Shown: positions 37,800 through 47,534 of the stretch, piece by piece
How positions within the stretch are numbered: the stretch's first letter is position 1
Layout of the letters: each line of letters begins with the position of its first letter
NCBI GenBank assembly: GCA_031180805.1
Contig: JAPSLL010000023.1
Coordinates: 1 to 62,835 of the forward strand
Length of the DNA: 62,835 nt
Reading direction: 5' to 3'
Source of the DNA: Bacillus sp. (in: firmicutes)
Lineage (GTDB): Bacteria > Bacillota > Bacilli > Bacillales > Bacillaceae
The notes under the pieces: model-generated
The model's database searches: none
Told to the model about the DNA's origin: nothing
What the model saw: only the letters and a program-made list of their open reading frames with translations
Made by a program: the position numbers and the translations under genes

Positions 37800-38341
37800 G
37801 CCCTATTAGTTTATTTTTCTTCTTAACAATAGAAGAATTGTCTTAGAACAATCACATTCATATAAACAATTTAGTAATCTTATAATCACCTTAAAAAATA
37901 GGCACTTCCTTAGGAATTTTCATCCTAAGAAAGATACCTATTTTCATTTACTATTACTTGTCTTTTAGAAGTATTTTGATTCCCTTTAAGTGGAAGACGA
38001 ATAATGTTGTTTGCACATTGGATTTCCATACAAATAGACCAACAGATGATGCTGTATATACCTGTATTCATGTTTTAATTTACTATTTTTTGCTTGAATT
38101 TTATAATAAACGTGCAAGTTCCTTAAACTTGACTATCATTATAAGAAGTAGGAACTGCCATAGGAATAAAATTTTCTAGTGGGTTTAAGAATTAATTGCC
38201 GTTAAACCCTTCTCCACGTTCTCTATGATCAATTTTAAACTTCAATATTCAAATAGTGTCAATTTGTTCCTTAGTTTGAGTTGTTGTTGGATAAAGCAAT
38301 TAGTGATCTCTTCATATAGTAAGTCTTTTATTTAATCCGTA
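37800..38341. other. Intergenic stretch with imperfect hairpins
   Basis: An imperfect hairpin spans 37896-37944 (arms AAAATAGG and CCTATTTT outermost). A plus-strand open frame at 37958-38179 lacks a ribosome-binding site. I see no gene. One of the hairpins may end the GPH transporter transcript that stops at 38342. Confidence 0.4.
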
Positions 38342-39751
38342 TTATTCAGTGTTTTCTCTACGCTCTGCCAATTCTTTTGCAATTTTTGTCTGTTTTTCCT
38401 CTGTTAAATCAAACCATGCTACCGATGCTGTAAATAACAAAATAATTGTTGGTAAAACACCCATCATTATTTTTAGACCAAAGATTGTTTCATTGCTTTG
38501 TTCTACTCCAGGAATGTATCCAATTAAAGCAAGCGCTCCAGCAGCAATAGCGCCAGCCAAAGCAGTAGAGAACGTTTGCATAAATCCTTGGAGAGAACCC
38601 ATGAAAGCGTTAACATTCATGCCTGACTTCCACTCTGTATAGTCCATTGCTGCAGGCATCATCGCAGCTTGAACTGCTGCTGCAATTCCACTAAATAAAG
38701 CCCCAATAGCACCTACAACAACATATATAATAATTCCTGTAGAAGTAGAAGGAACAAAAAGTACGACTGGACCAGTAACGACAGCCATAATAACAGATGT
38801 TAGTATTGTAGCTTTAATACCAAACCGTTTTGTAATTGGAGCACTAATTATAACTCCGATAAGTGTTGGCACTAATAGGACGATTGCCATTATGCTCATA
38901 AGACCTTCATTATTGAAGTAATATTTAAAAAAATGAAGCTGTATTCCTCCCCTGATTCCGTTTGCTAGATTGATTGCAAGAATATATACATATATAATTA
39001 TTGCAGCCTTATTTGTAAATACAGCTTTTAGCATAGCTTTAATTGGGTAATTATAGACTTTTTTATCAGTTTTAACAACATATCTTTCTTTTACGGTTGT
39101 TACTTGAAAAATTGATATCAATATCCCAATCAAAGCTACAATTCCCATAAGAATAGAAAATCCCTTAGCGTCATTGCCAGCACCTAAAGCTTTATATAAA
39201 GGTACAGCACCTGCTGAAATAGTCAATGCTCCTACCATGGTACAAAAATAGTTAAGTTGACCAATCGCTATTCGATCATCCACTCTTTTGGTTACAGCAG
39301 GACTTACTGCAGCGTATGGTCCTTGTTCAACCGCAGTTAGGATACTGTAAACCATATAAGTAATCGATATATAAACAAGCGTTGCAGTAGGTCCTAGATT
39401 AAAATCTGTAAAGGTTAACCAACCGAATATTGCAGTAGGAATTCCTAAAATCATATACCAAGGAACAAATTTCCCCCATGGAGTTGAAACTTTTGTTACA
39501 AACACTCCGAACACTGGTACTAATGCTGCATCAATGATTCGAGCAACAAGGAAAAGACCAGCTACATAAGCAGGATTTACTTTCAATATATCTGTATAGA
39601 AGAATAAAAGAAACAATGTAATCATTTGACCATGAATTGTTCCTGTAAAGCCTGCTGAGGCTATGGCAATCTTCTCTCTGAATGTAAGTTTTTTTTCTTG
39701 AACTTGATTGATACTGACAGTTTGATTCTGTACCACTTCTGGATTCTGCAT
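38342..39751 (-). CDS. GPH-family sugar:cation symporter (MFS), second paralogue
   Basis: The 469-residue carrier is closely related to the one at 23110 along its whole length (for example FLLFFYTDILKVNPAYVAGL, FGVFVTKVSTPWGKFVPWY, QVTTVKERYVV). It has about 12 transmembrane segments and the GPH signature DYTEWKSGMN. The start at 39751 follows GGGGG. It is preceded by shared promoter copy e and stands beside AraC/GH3 on one side and GH2 on the other, so it probably imports the glycoside those enzymes cleave. Substrate specificity cannot be read out. Confidence 0.9.
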   Translation of the reverse strand: MQNPEVVQNQTVSINQVQEKKLTFREKIAIASAGFTGTIHGQMITLFLLFFYTDILKVNPAYVAGLFLVARIIDAALVPVFGVFVTKVSTPWGKFVPWYMILGIPTAIFGWLTFTDFNLGPTATLVYISITYMVYSILTAVEQGPYAAVSPAVTKRVDDRIAIGQLNYFCTMVGALTISAGAVPLYKALGAGNDAKGFSILMGIVALIGILISIFQVTTVKERYVVKTDKKVYNYPIKAMLKAVFTNKAAIIIYVYILAINLANGIRGGIQLHFFKYYFNNEGLMSIMAIVLLVPTLIGVIISAPITKRFGIKATILTSVIMAVVTGPVVLFVPSTSTGIIIYVVVGAIGALFSGIAAAVQAAMMPAAMDYTEWKSGMNVNAFMGSLQGFMQTFSTALAGAIAAGALALIGYIPGVEQSNETIFGLKIMMGVLPTIILLFTASVAWFDLTEEKQTKIAKELAERRENTE

Positions 39752-39949
39752 TATATTCCCCCATTATAAAAAAATTCAAATACTTCTCAACCATCACCTT
39801 TTGTCGTTTAATGAAGCTAATTTAATAATTTAACTATTTTTATATCTTTGCTTTCCCCCTTTTATTTCTTATAGACTAATTACTCCTGTCTTAGACATTT
39901 TCAAACGAATCTAGATCATACCCTTATACAGTTTCCTTGAGTACTATTT

Positions 39950-40020
39950 AAGCGCTTTCTTGGTCATCATACCAACACCCTTCTAAGCTTGTATGGTATT
40001 TTAGTCCTTTTTTTTGTATA
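39950..40020 (-). promoter_or_regulatory. Shared activator-type promoter, copy e (GPH transporter 2)
   Basis: Minus strand: ACAAAAAAAAGGACTAAAA, then TACCATA ending at 39992, then 20 bases and the -10-like TATGAT (39971-39966). A cre-like AAGCGCTTTC lies at 39950-39959. It resembles copy c over the full 70 bp. Confidence 0.65.
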
Positions 40021-40160
40021 CATACTCAAGTTTGTTAATTTTTTCTTCATTATATAAATTAGGTTGTGTTACATAAATGAACCTTCGATTTGTTTACATA
40101 TTTATTTAAAAAGTAACTCCATCTCAATAGTGAATTAATTGGAAATTTACTTTTTAAAAT

Positions 40161-40207
40161 AAAAAAGCTTCAATCTCTTCTAATTTACCAAGAGTTGAAG
40201 CTTTTTT
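40161..40207 (-). terminator. Terminator of the AraC gene (AAGCTTCAAT hairpin family)
   Basis: Arms AAAAAAGCTTCAA (40161-40173) and TTGAAGCTTTTTT (40195-40207) flank a short loop. It stands about 88 bases after the regulator stop at 40295 and is a bidirectional-type terminator. Confidence 0.8.
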
Positions 40208-40294
40208 AGTGTCATTAGAGAAGCAACATTGACTTTCTCTTTCATGCATCTAACAATGCCATCACATTTTTGCTATTAAACCTTAACCTTGAAT

Positions 40295-41008
40295 TTATTT
40301 TATATAATCATAAGGTGTTACTCTATATATTTTTTTAAAGACTTTACTAAAATATGAATAATTTTTGTAACCCAATAGTTCAGCAATTTCATTAAATTTA
40401 TAAATGTTACTTTCCATCAGCTTAATAGCGAAATCCATCTTTACTTTATGAATATAATCCGTTATATTTTGGCCTGTTTCCATTTTAAATACCTTTGAAA
40501 GATAACTCCGATTTACTTGAATAGCATTGGAGATATCCTTTGAATATATAAATTGAAATTTATTGTTATGAATATATTCTATTGCCCTTCTTACTATGGG
40601 AGAATACTTATTCATAGAGTATTGATTCATCTTATATATTAGTTCCTCAACCATTTGAAAGTAATTATGCTCTATTTCTATTGTACTTTGTGTTTTTACA
40701 ATCAAAACATAAAACTTTCGTTTAGCACTTTCAGCCACATCTTTTGGCAATCCCTGTTTTATGGCTGTCTCTATAAAGGAAGTAATTGTTGAAGCGATAT
40801 ATAGCTTTAATATATCTAGCTCTTCATCAAAAAGTAATTGTAAATCCTTTAATTTTGCAGCATCTACTGCAACTTTGCGTACTGTTTCTATATTTCTTGA
40901 AATAATAGCACCTTCAAGCAAAAGTTTAAGTTGTGTACTCTTCTCGGAAAAATCCTTTTCATATTCTGATTGTATAGATAGCTCTTTGTTAATAAACTTA
41001 TTTTTCAT
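40295..41008 (-). CDS. AraC-family transcriptional regulator
   Basis: The 237-residue protein has an all-helical N-terminal half without a cupin and a C-terminal double helix-turn-helix (IEYIHNNKFQFIYSKDIS, NRSYLSKVFKMETGQN, NEIAELLGYKNYSYFSKVFK) ending RVTPYDYIK. It resembles the DNA-binding modules of YesN-like regulators. It is divergent from the GH3 gene with 174 bp between, and follows GTAGGAGG. Being in the centre of the sugar region, it is one of three AraC-type candidates for control of the shared promoter. The effector is unknown. Confidence 0.88.
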   Translation of the reverse strand: MKNKFINKELSIQSEYEKDFSEKSTQLKLLLEGAIISRNIETVRKVAVDAAKLKDLQLLFDEELDILKLYIASTITSFIETAIKQGLPKDVAESAKRKFYVLIVKTQSTIEIEHNYFQMVEELIYKMNQYSMNKYSPIVRRAIEYIHNNKFQFIYSKDISNAIQVNRSYLSKVFKMETGQNITDYIHKVKMDFAIKLMESNIYKFNEIAELLGYKNYSYFSKVFKKIYRVTPYDYIK

Positions 41009-41096
41009 TAAAATTCCTCCTACAAGAGTAAAGTATCAAGATTTTCTGGAAATTTTCTAAATATAATCTCGTATACACGACAATAATAACTTAAAA

Positions 41097-41146
41097 ACAA
41101 CAATATTATAATAATAGAATCTATTAATAATTATAATTATTGTTGT
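41097..41146. promoter_or_regulatory. Inverted repeat in the AraC/GH3 divergent promoter region
   Basis: ACAACAATA (41097-41105) and TATTGTTGT (41138-41146) are perfect inverted copies; the sequence between is nearly all A and T. Their centre lies in the divergent gap, so they may bind the adjacent AraC regulator. GH3 itself lacks a copy of the shared TACCATA promoter. Confidence 0.45.
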
Positions 41147-41182
41147 AAACATCGATTCTACATATAAAAGGAGGAAAATATC

Positions 41183-43648
41183 ATGCTTTATAAAGATGCC
41201 AGTAGAAGTGTATTAGAAAGGGTTGAAGATTTACTACAAAGAATGACCTTGAAGGAAAAGATTGCACAACTATATTGTATGGTCACTCTTGGACAAACGG
41301 ATCCCGTCAAAAATGCAAGTGATAACTTTAAAGAAGGTGTCGGGACGTTAAGTTTTTTAAATAGCTCTCTAACCGGCAACTCACATAAAGATATGGAAAC
41401 ATTAAATAGAATTCAAAAATATTTTGTTGAAGAAACTCGTTTGGGCATACCTGTACTTATTCATAATGAAGGGATTGCAGGTGCTCAAATACCCGGAGCA
41501 ACTACATTTCCCCAATCTATGAATGTTGCTTCAACGTGGGAGCCCGAATTAGCAAGGAAAATGGGCGAAGTAGTCAAAAAACAATTGATGGGATTTGGAA
41601 TTAGAGCTGTACACTCACCACTTTTCGATTTAGGACGTGATCCTAGGTGGGGAAGAATCGGGGAAACTTATGGAGAAGATCCTTATTTAGTTGCTCAAAT
41701 GGGAACATCCTACGTAAAAGGTGTACAAGGTAATTACGAAGTTATGGCAGCAGCAAAGCATTTTGTCGGTTATGGAAATACAGAAGGCGGGAGAAATGGT
41801 GGAGAACAACAAATCGCTAATAGAAAGTTATATGACACCTATTGTTTCCCTTTTGAAGCAGCGATACATGAAGCCAATGTAATGGGAATAATGAATAGCT
41901 ATGGAATATTAAATGAACAAGCTGTCTCTACATCAAAATGGTTACTGACAGACGTATTGCGTGAAAAACTTGGCTTTTCAGGACTTGTTGTTGCAGATTA
42001 TGGTAGCGTTAGCCATGCTAATGCACGATATCGTGTGGCCGAAACTCAGAAAGATACTGCTATTATGGCATTAAAGGCTGGAATGGATGTTGAACAACCA
42101 AATAACACATGTTATCGCTACTTAGAAGAAGCTGTTGAATCTGGCGAATTAGAAATGGAGTATATTGATCGATCAGTCAGAAGAGTACTTGAGACAAAAT
42201 TTATGATAGGATTATTTGAAAACCCTTACAGAAAAGGCAATTTTAGTATTGAAATAGGCAAAAAAAAATATCAGGAATTGTCCCAAGAAATTGCTGAAAA
42301 ATCAATTGTTTTAGTCAAAAATGACAAGAACATTCTTCCTTTGAGAAAAAAGCTTAAAATAGCTTTAATCGGCCCTACTGCAGATAACAAGATAAACTTC
42401 TTCGGAGGATATTCATCAGTCGGTACTGCTGATACCTCTAATAGAGATTTCGATCGGTCTCAGGATGACAATTTTATCAAAATTGCCTACGACACCGTCA
42501 TTTCAGAGCACAGAGATATGTTGAAAGCTAGAGGAATCGTATTTGAACAACAGCCATCTCCTGAACAAAAAGAAAAAATCATCTCTATGCTGAAGAAAAA
42601 CAGGTCAAATTCCTCATCTAATAAAGAATACAAAACTTCAGAGGAATTCGTTGAAAAGTACTATCCAAGCTGTAACACTGTTAAAGAAGTTTTAGAAAAA
42701 GATTTTGGTCAAGAGAATGTTCTTTATGCTCAAGGTTGTCATATAGGTAAACCTATTGAAGGAGGGATTGAGGATGTAAAAAAAGCTGTTCAACAAGCAG
42801 ACATCGTCATTGCAGTTTTAGGTGGGAAAGAAAGTATGCGTGCACCGGATGCTACTGCTGGAGAGAATAAAGATAATATCAACATTAACCTTGAAAAACC
42901 TCAATTAGATATGATGGAAGAGGTATTTAAACTAAACAAGCCAGTCATATCAATTATTGTCGACGGGAGACCACTGGCAATTCCATCTATTTGTGAAAAC
43001 AGTCAAGCTGTACTTTATTCATGGCTTCCTGCTCAAACTGGTGCTCAAGCCATATTAAATATTTTAACTGGTAAAAGAAATCCAAGTGGAAAACTTCCAG
43101 TAACAATTGTCAAAAATAAAGGACAAATTCCTATGTACAATAGTAGATTACCATTTTTTGTGGATATTAATGAATGGTCAGAGTATATTACCCATGATAT
43201 GAATACACCTCTATACCCATTTGGCTTCGGATTAAGTTACACTACATTCGAATATAGTAATCTTAACTTTAATAGAGAGGTTGCATCAGATGGAAAGTTA
43301 CAAATCTCATTCACAATTAAAAACATTGGTCAGCAACAAGGTGACGAAGTTGCTCAATTATACATTCGAGACTGCTTCAGTAGTATTGCTCGACCTGTCA
43401 AACAGTTAGTTGGATTTGTAAAAGTAAGCTTAGATGTAAATGAAGAAAAAGAAATTACCTTTACCGTGGACATGAGACAGCTTGCTTTTCATAATATAGA
43501 CATGAAACAGGTAGTTGAACCTGGAACAATGGAACTTTATGTTGGAGCATCTTCCGAAGATATTCGACTGCATGATACATTTGAAATTATTGGTGAAGAA
43601 ATTATTGTTCCACGAAAAGTATTTTCATCAAAAGTAACGATTAAGTAG
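41183..43648 (+). CDS. Glycoside hydrolase family 3 (beta-glucosidase/beta-xylosidase)
   Basis: The 821-residue enzyme has the GH3 TIM barrel (GIPVLIHNEGIAGAQ, HSPLFDLGRDPRWGR, AAAKHFVGYGNTEGGRNGG) with the nucleophile Asp272 in LVVADYGS. The alpha/beta sandwich domain follows (IVLVKNDKNILPLRKK, then VLGGKESMR), and a C-terminal fibronectin-III-like domain (YPFGFGLSYTTFEYS, VAQLYIRD). No signal peptide is seen, so it is intracellular. GAGGAAAATATC precedes the ATG. It is the only glycosidase here on the plus strand and ends at a clear terminator. Xylosidase or glucosidase activity cannot be separated by eye. Confidence 0.92.
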   Translation: MLYKDASRSVLERVEDLLQRMTLKEKIAQLYCMVTLGQTDPVKNASDNFKEGVGTLSFLNSSLTGNSHKDMETLNRIQKYFVEETRLGIPVLIHNEGIAGAQIPGATTFPQSMNVASTWEPELARKMGEVVKKQLMGFGIRAVHSPLFDLGRDPRWGRIGETYGEDPYLVAQMGTSYVKGVQGNYEVMAAAKHFVGYGNTEGGRNGGEQQIANRKLYDTYCFPFEAAIHEANVMGIMNSYGILNEQAVSTSKWLLTDVLREKLGFSGLVVADYGSVSHANARYRVAETQKDTAIMALKAGMDVEQPNNTCYRYLEEAVESGELEMEYIDRSVRRVLETKFMIGLFENPYRKGNFSIEIGKKKYQELSQEIAEKSIVLVKNDKNILPLRKKLKIALIGPTADNKINFFGGYSSVGTADTSNRDFDRSQDDNFIKIAYDTVISEHRDMLKARGIVFEQQPSPEQKEKIISMLKKNRSNSSSNKEYKTSEEFVEKYYPSCNTVKEVLEKDFGQENVLYAQGCHIGKPIEGGIEDVKKAVQQADIVIAVLGGKESMRAPDATAGENKDNININLEKPQLDMMEEVFKLNKPVISIIVDGRPLAIPSICENSQAVLYSWLPAQTGAQAILNILTGKRNPSGKLPVTIVKNKGQIPMYNSRLPFFVDINEWSEYITHDMNTPLYPFGFGLSYTTFEYSNLNFNREVASDGKLQISFTIKNIGQQQGDEVAQLYIRDCFSSIARPVKQLVGFVKVSLDVNEEKEITFTVDMRQLAFHNIDMKQVVEPGTMELYVGASSEDIRLHDTFEIIGEEIIVPRKVFSSKVTIK

Positions 43649-43670
43649 TGAATAAAAATAGTTTCTCGAC

Positions 43671-43710
43671 AAAATCCTCACCCCTTAAGCATTACAGGGG
43701 TTGAGGATTT
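43671..43710 (+). terminator. Terminator of the GH3 gene
   Basis: Arms AAATCCTCA-CCCCT and AGGGGTTGAGGATTT form a stem with a one-base bulge, followed by five T. It lies 23 bases after the GH3 stop. Confidence 0.85.
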
Positions 43711-43768
43711 TTAATTAATGCGCTTTTAATTTGGTGAGTTTTTTATATTTCTCTAACTCTTTTTATTA

Positions 43769-44735
43769 TTAAACATTAAATCTTTTAATCAGATTCCTTA
43801 GTTCTTTAGACATTTTAGCGAGTAACTTTGATACTTCTGATATTCCTTCTGCTGAATCAAGTTCTTCCTTTGTAGTAGTTGCTACTTGTTTTACAGCTTG
43901 TAGTTCTGTACAAGCTACACCTTCCACTAATTCAAAAGAATTGATGATTCCTCAGATTCTTTTGCCAAATTTGTTACATCCTTTATTGCAATTTGTATAT
44001 ACTGAAACGTCTTTTCCGCTACCGATAATGCATTGGTGCCTTCTTCAACATCTTTATTCGTTACACTCATTGAAGATATAGACGTGGCGATATCCTTTTG
44101 AAGCTTTAGTACAGTTGAATCAATTTTCTGTGCAAAATCTACTGACTGTTAAGCAAGCTTTCTAACTTCCTCAGCAACTACCGCAAAGCTTTTTCCTGCT
44201 TCTCCTCCCCACCTGCCCTTGCAGCTTCAATTGCACATGACTGTCCAAGACAATTTTATGCAGGTGGAAATGTTCCACAATTCCACCATTTCGGTTATTT
44301 AATGGCCTTAGCACCTGTCACTTAATTACCTTCTTCATCATAAATATAAACTCAAATTTGATTAAACTTTCCTATTATTAATCTGATAATCTACTAACCC
44401 TTATTCCATTAATTGACGCACAACAGAAATATTCCCAATGAAGTTCCTTTGTGTGATATAAATTATCACTATCCAGTGAATCCCCGCATTGTTAAAGAAA
44501 TCCAAATTTGGTTAACTACGAGCCTACTTTCCCTAGCACTCAACTTTCGATTCAGAATAATTTACCAATAAAAGTGTTGTTTCATATACAATATTATTAA
44601 CTGCTACTTTCCAAACGATTGTGCCCTGCCTCAATATGTTCATTAACTTCAACTTCAAATAGAGTAAATCCACCTTTAAGTTCTGTTACTAAAGCCAAAG
44701 CACAACACAAGTCGTTCCTTATCCATAATTTCTAT
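43769..44735 (-). pseudogene. Decayed methyl-accepting chemotaxis protein
   Basis: The minus strand from about 44240 reads as a broken MCP signalling domain: CAIEAARAGG, GKSFAVVAEEVRKL, FAQKIDSTVLKLQKDIATS, ALSVAEKTFQYIQIAIKDV, and the C-terminus MSKELRNLIKRFNV before the stop at 43769. Several frameshifts and stops interrupt it. The part from 44240 to about 44735 keeps only short traces of a sensor region such as LVTELKGGFTLFEVEVNEH. It is a dead chemoreceptor gene. Confidence 0.85.
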
Positions 44736-44776
44736 TAATCTGTTAATTTTATTGTGATTATAATAATTTAATATAC

Positions 44777-46315
44777 TTAACTAAGCCTATCGACAACCTC
44801 ATCCTCAAGATTTGATAAATCATTTTCTTTACGACGAATATCTAAATCAGCTTGGATTTCTTCCATACGTTCTTTCGTCAATGGGTAAAACTTCATTGCT
44901 ATTAATGACGCAATCCAAGCAAACATTAGTATTCCATAATCTAAAAACATAGTAGCCCAAAAAATGTTATTAGAATATGGGGTATTAATATCTGGAAAAG
45001 CAGCTTTAAATCCTATAAATGAAAGTGTAAGACCTACGATTGTTTGTGAGAAAGATGAAACCATTTTATCAATAAATGAATAAGTAGCAGAAATGGTACC
45101 CGGTACAAACTTACCACTCTTATGTGTTTCGTAATCAGTAATATCTGGTAACATTGGCTGAACTAGTCCAGTAGATATCATACGAGCTCCTCCACCTAGT
45201 AGATGCAAAGTAATAAATGCGATCGTCATAAAGCCGATGTTATTAAGGTCAATTTGTGTTGGATCCCCCAACCAAAGTAGGAAAAACCAACTTGTATAAA
45301 TCACTATACACGCCCATGTTGCTGCTACATATGCTTGTTTCGTTCCAAACTTTTTAGCATAACGCATTCCGATCAATAAGAGTAAAATATTAGGGACAAG
45401 TGCAATAGTCTGCATTGTTCCAAACATCCCATAATTTCCAATAATAATACCGAATAATAATATTGGGACGACTTGATTTCCTGCAGCTTGCATACTTAGT
45501 TTATCCGTTGTTGCTGCTAAAATAAACACTTGCAGTGGCCGATTTCCCTTTAAAACTTTCCACATATTCTTTATAGAAACTTTATGTTGCTTATTAGCTC
45601 CAACTCCAAAATTCTCTATACGATCTGATTCACGAATAGCTATAAAGGAAATCACATAGAAAATACCAGCAATAATAATGGTTGTTATCGTCAATTCATG
45701 AAAAAACGTTTCATTGTTATAACCACCGTGTTTTGGTGCTAAATATTTTGAAAGGTACACTGAAGCAAGAGCAAAATATACAGAATTATAAATAGCTTCC
45801 GTTCCACCTAAAACCGGTCTTTGTTCAGGGTCTGTTGTAATAATTGTTTTTCCAATAGGTCCAACAATTGAAGAGATGGTATACCCTATAATATAAATAC
45901 AATATACTGCGATAAAGTAAATTAATCTCATTCCTTCTGGAACTTTATGGGTTGTGAAGAACAAGATAAGGACTGCTGCAGACATTATTAAATACGCCAT
46001 AATGATTAATGGTCTAACTTTACCATGCTTTCCTTCTGTCTTGTCTGCGATAACCGCAACAATTGGATCGGTAATTCCATCGAATATTCTAGTACCTGTA
46101 AGTACCATTGATGCAACGACAGTACCAAGACCTACAATCCCTGCTGCATAGAAGGATACTAACATCATTAAAAACATAAATGCATTATGAGCTGTTCCTA
46201 TGGTTGGAAATAACAGAATTTGCCATTTTTTTGCTCGACGGAATTTTTTCTCACGCTCAGCTATCTCTAAGGCCCTTTGCTCTTTTTTTATTTGCCTTGA
46301 TGTTTTATCTTTCAC
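44777..46315 (-). CDS. MFS/GPH-family sugar transporter, third of the window
   Basis: The 512-residue protein has about 12 transmembrane segments, a charged N-terminal 30 residues and a charged C-terminal tail. GPH-like features include TRIFDGITDPIVAVIADKTEGKHGKVRPL and PDITDYETHKSGKFVPGTIS. It is clearly more distant from the two other GPH carriers than they are from each other. The start is a GTG at 46315 behind GAGGAGG. A cre site lies 87-100 bp upstream and a shared promoter copy about 460 bp upstream. It probably takes up a glycoside for the GH43-GH2-GH1 enzymes encoded upstream. Confidence 0.88.
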   Translation of the reverse strand: MKDKTSRQIKKEQRALEIAEREKKFRRAKKWQILLFPTIGTAHNAFMFLMMLVSFYAAGIVGLGTVVASMVLTGTRIFDGITDPIVAVIADKTEGKHGKVRPLIIMAYLIMSAAVLILFFTTHKVPEGMRLIYFIAVYCIYIIGYTISSIVGPIGKTIITTDPEQRPVLGGTEAIYNSVYFALASVYLSKYLAPKHGGYNNETFFHELTITTIIIAGIFYVISFIAIRESDRIENFGVGANKQHKVSIKNMWKVLKGNRPLQVFILAATTDKLSMQAAGNQVVPILLFGIIIGNYGMFGTMQTIALVPNILLLLIGMRYAKKFGTKQAYVAATWACIVIYTSWFFLLWLGDPTQIDLNNIGFMTIAFITLHLLGGGARMISTGLVQPMLPDITDYETHKSGKFVPGTISATYSFIDKMVSSFSQTIVGLTLSFIGFKAAFPDINTPYSNNIFWATMFLDYGILMFAWIASLIAMKFYPLTKERMEEIQADLDIRRKENDLSNLEDEVVDRLS

Positions 46316-46401
46316 TTTTTTTTCCTCCTCAAAAAGTCATTTCAAAAACAATCATTCTTGCACATACCACATATCTTTACTTAATATTTAGTAATTTAAT
46401 A

Positions 46402-46415
46402 TGGAATCGCTTTCA
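46402..46415 (-). promoter_or_regulatory. CcpA (cre)-like site before the third transporter
   Basis: TGGAATCGCTTTCA matches the cre consensus TGWNANCGNTNNCA at all but one position. It lies 87-100 bp upstream of the transporter start, a usual place for catabolite repression. Confidence 0.6.
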
Positions 46416-46769
46416 TTTATTGCAAACTCATCCTATTATTAATATTGAGCATCCAAACTGTACCCAATCAATAAATACAATCATAAGTAGATACATTCAT
46501 CTACATAGCCTTGATGGATAACATAAGTAAAGTAAATTTATTTCTCTTTAATAAAAATTTAAATTATTTATCAATCTAAGATGAATAAGAAGCACTTGAA
46601 TTTTTTTTCTTTAATCTTATTAACAACAACGCAATACGAAAGCGCCTTCAATTAAAACAATTAATTACATCTAGTTTCAATAGTTGTATTTCGATATTAT
46701 TTTGTAAGCTTCAAAAAATCCAATTCATCGCTATCACCCTTTCTACATTTATAGGAATTGTCTATACTA

Positions 46770-46822
46770 AAAATAAGATAATTCAAACGAATGGTATTGT
46801 ATTTTGGTTCTTTTTTTGTAAC
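46770..46822 (-). promoter_or_regulatory. Shared activator-type promoter, copy f (third transporter)
   Basis: Minus strand: TTACAAAAAAAGAACCAAAA followed by TACAATA ending at 46795, then 19 bases and TATTTT (46775-46770). One base of the TACCATA core and the -10 differ, so it is a weaker copy about 460 bp before the gene. Confidence 0.5.
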
Positions 46823-46884
46823 AACAATAGATATTACTACACTTTTTTATCACATTCTTAGTACATAATGACTATATGAAATAA

Positions 46885-47463
46885 TTTTTCTTTAGACATA
46901 TGCATTGGCTCAACAATTGTTAGTAGTAAAGTATTTGTATGGCAGGCTGGGAAACAAAGAAGAACCTTTCTATGCATACCAAAGAGTTTATACAGAATGC
47001 TATAATAAACAAGAAGATTCAAGGGAGTCCACTCGTTCTTCATTCGGATAATGGTAGTAAAGAAGGCAGCTACCTTCCGAACGTTACTTGAAACTTGGTA
47101 TCCAGATCTCCTATTTTAGACCAAGAGTACGTATTGATAACCCTTATTCCGAAGCTATATTTCGTACAATGAAGTACCTACCTGAATTTCCAAATAATAG
47201 CTCTAAAAACTTACCCGTAACTCGAGAATGTTCAAGTATACTTGTTTATTGGTACAACTGTGAACATCAACATAGTGAACTTAAATTTGTGACACCTGAC
47301 TAAGTTCATACAGTTATTTAAATAAATGTGCTAAAAAACAGAGAACTAGTTAGTGAGCAAGCAAAACTAAAGCATCCAGAACGGTGGTCACGGGGGACAA
47401 GAGATTGGAAGGAACATAAATCAGTGAAATTTAACCAAATGAAAGATAACCTGTCTAAATAAA
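46885..47463 (+). pseudogene. Decayed IS3-family transposase (OrfB), first relic
   Basis: The plus strand holds DDE integrase-domain fragments in several frames: SPLVLHSDNGSKEGSYL, then SYFRPRVRIDNPYSEAIFRT and MKYLPEFPNNS, WYNCEHQHSELKFVTP, and KHPERWSRGTRDWKEHK at the end. The catalytic Asp in HSDNG and Glu in NPYSEA are still visible. Frame changes and a stop after SYLPNVT show it is dead. Confidence 0.9.
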
Positions 47464-47499
47464 ATTGAGTTTCACTCAGTTCTATTTAGACAGGTTATC
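47445..47499. terminator. Long perfect hairpin at the end of the IS3 relic
   Basis: A 17-bp perfect stem (GATAACCTGTCTAAATA 47445-47461 with its complement 47483-47499) plus an inner TGAGT/ACTCA stem covers the last codons of the transposase. Such hairpins often close IS transcripts or block read-through into the element. Confidence 0.6.
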
Positions 47500-47534
47500 C
47501 AGCGAAGTGGGGTAGAAGATACCCAGAAATTTAA

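Noticed and set aside
37958-38179. 73-codon plus-strand frame between the mgsA relic and GPH2
   Set aside because: No ribosome-binding site and no protein-like composition; region is rich in imperfect hairpins.
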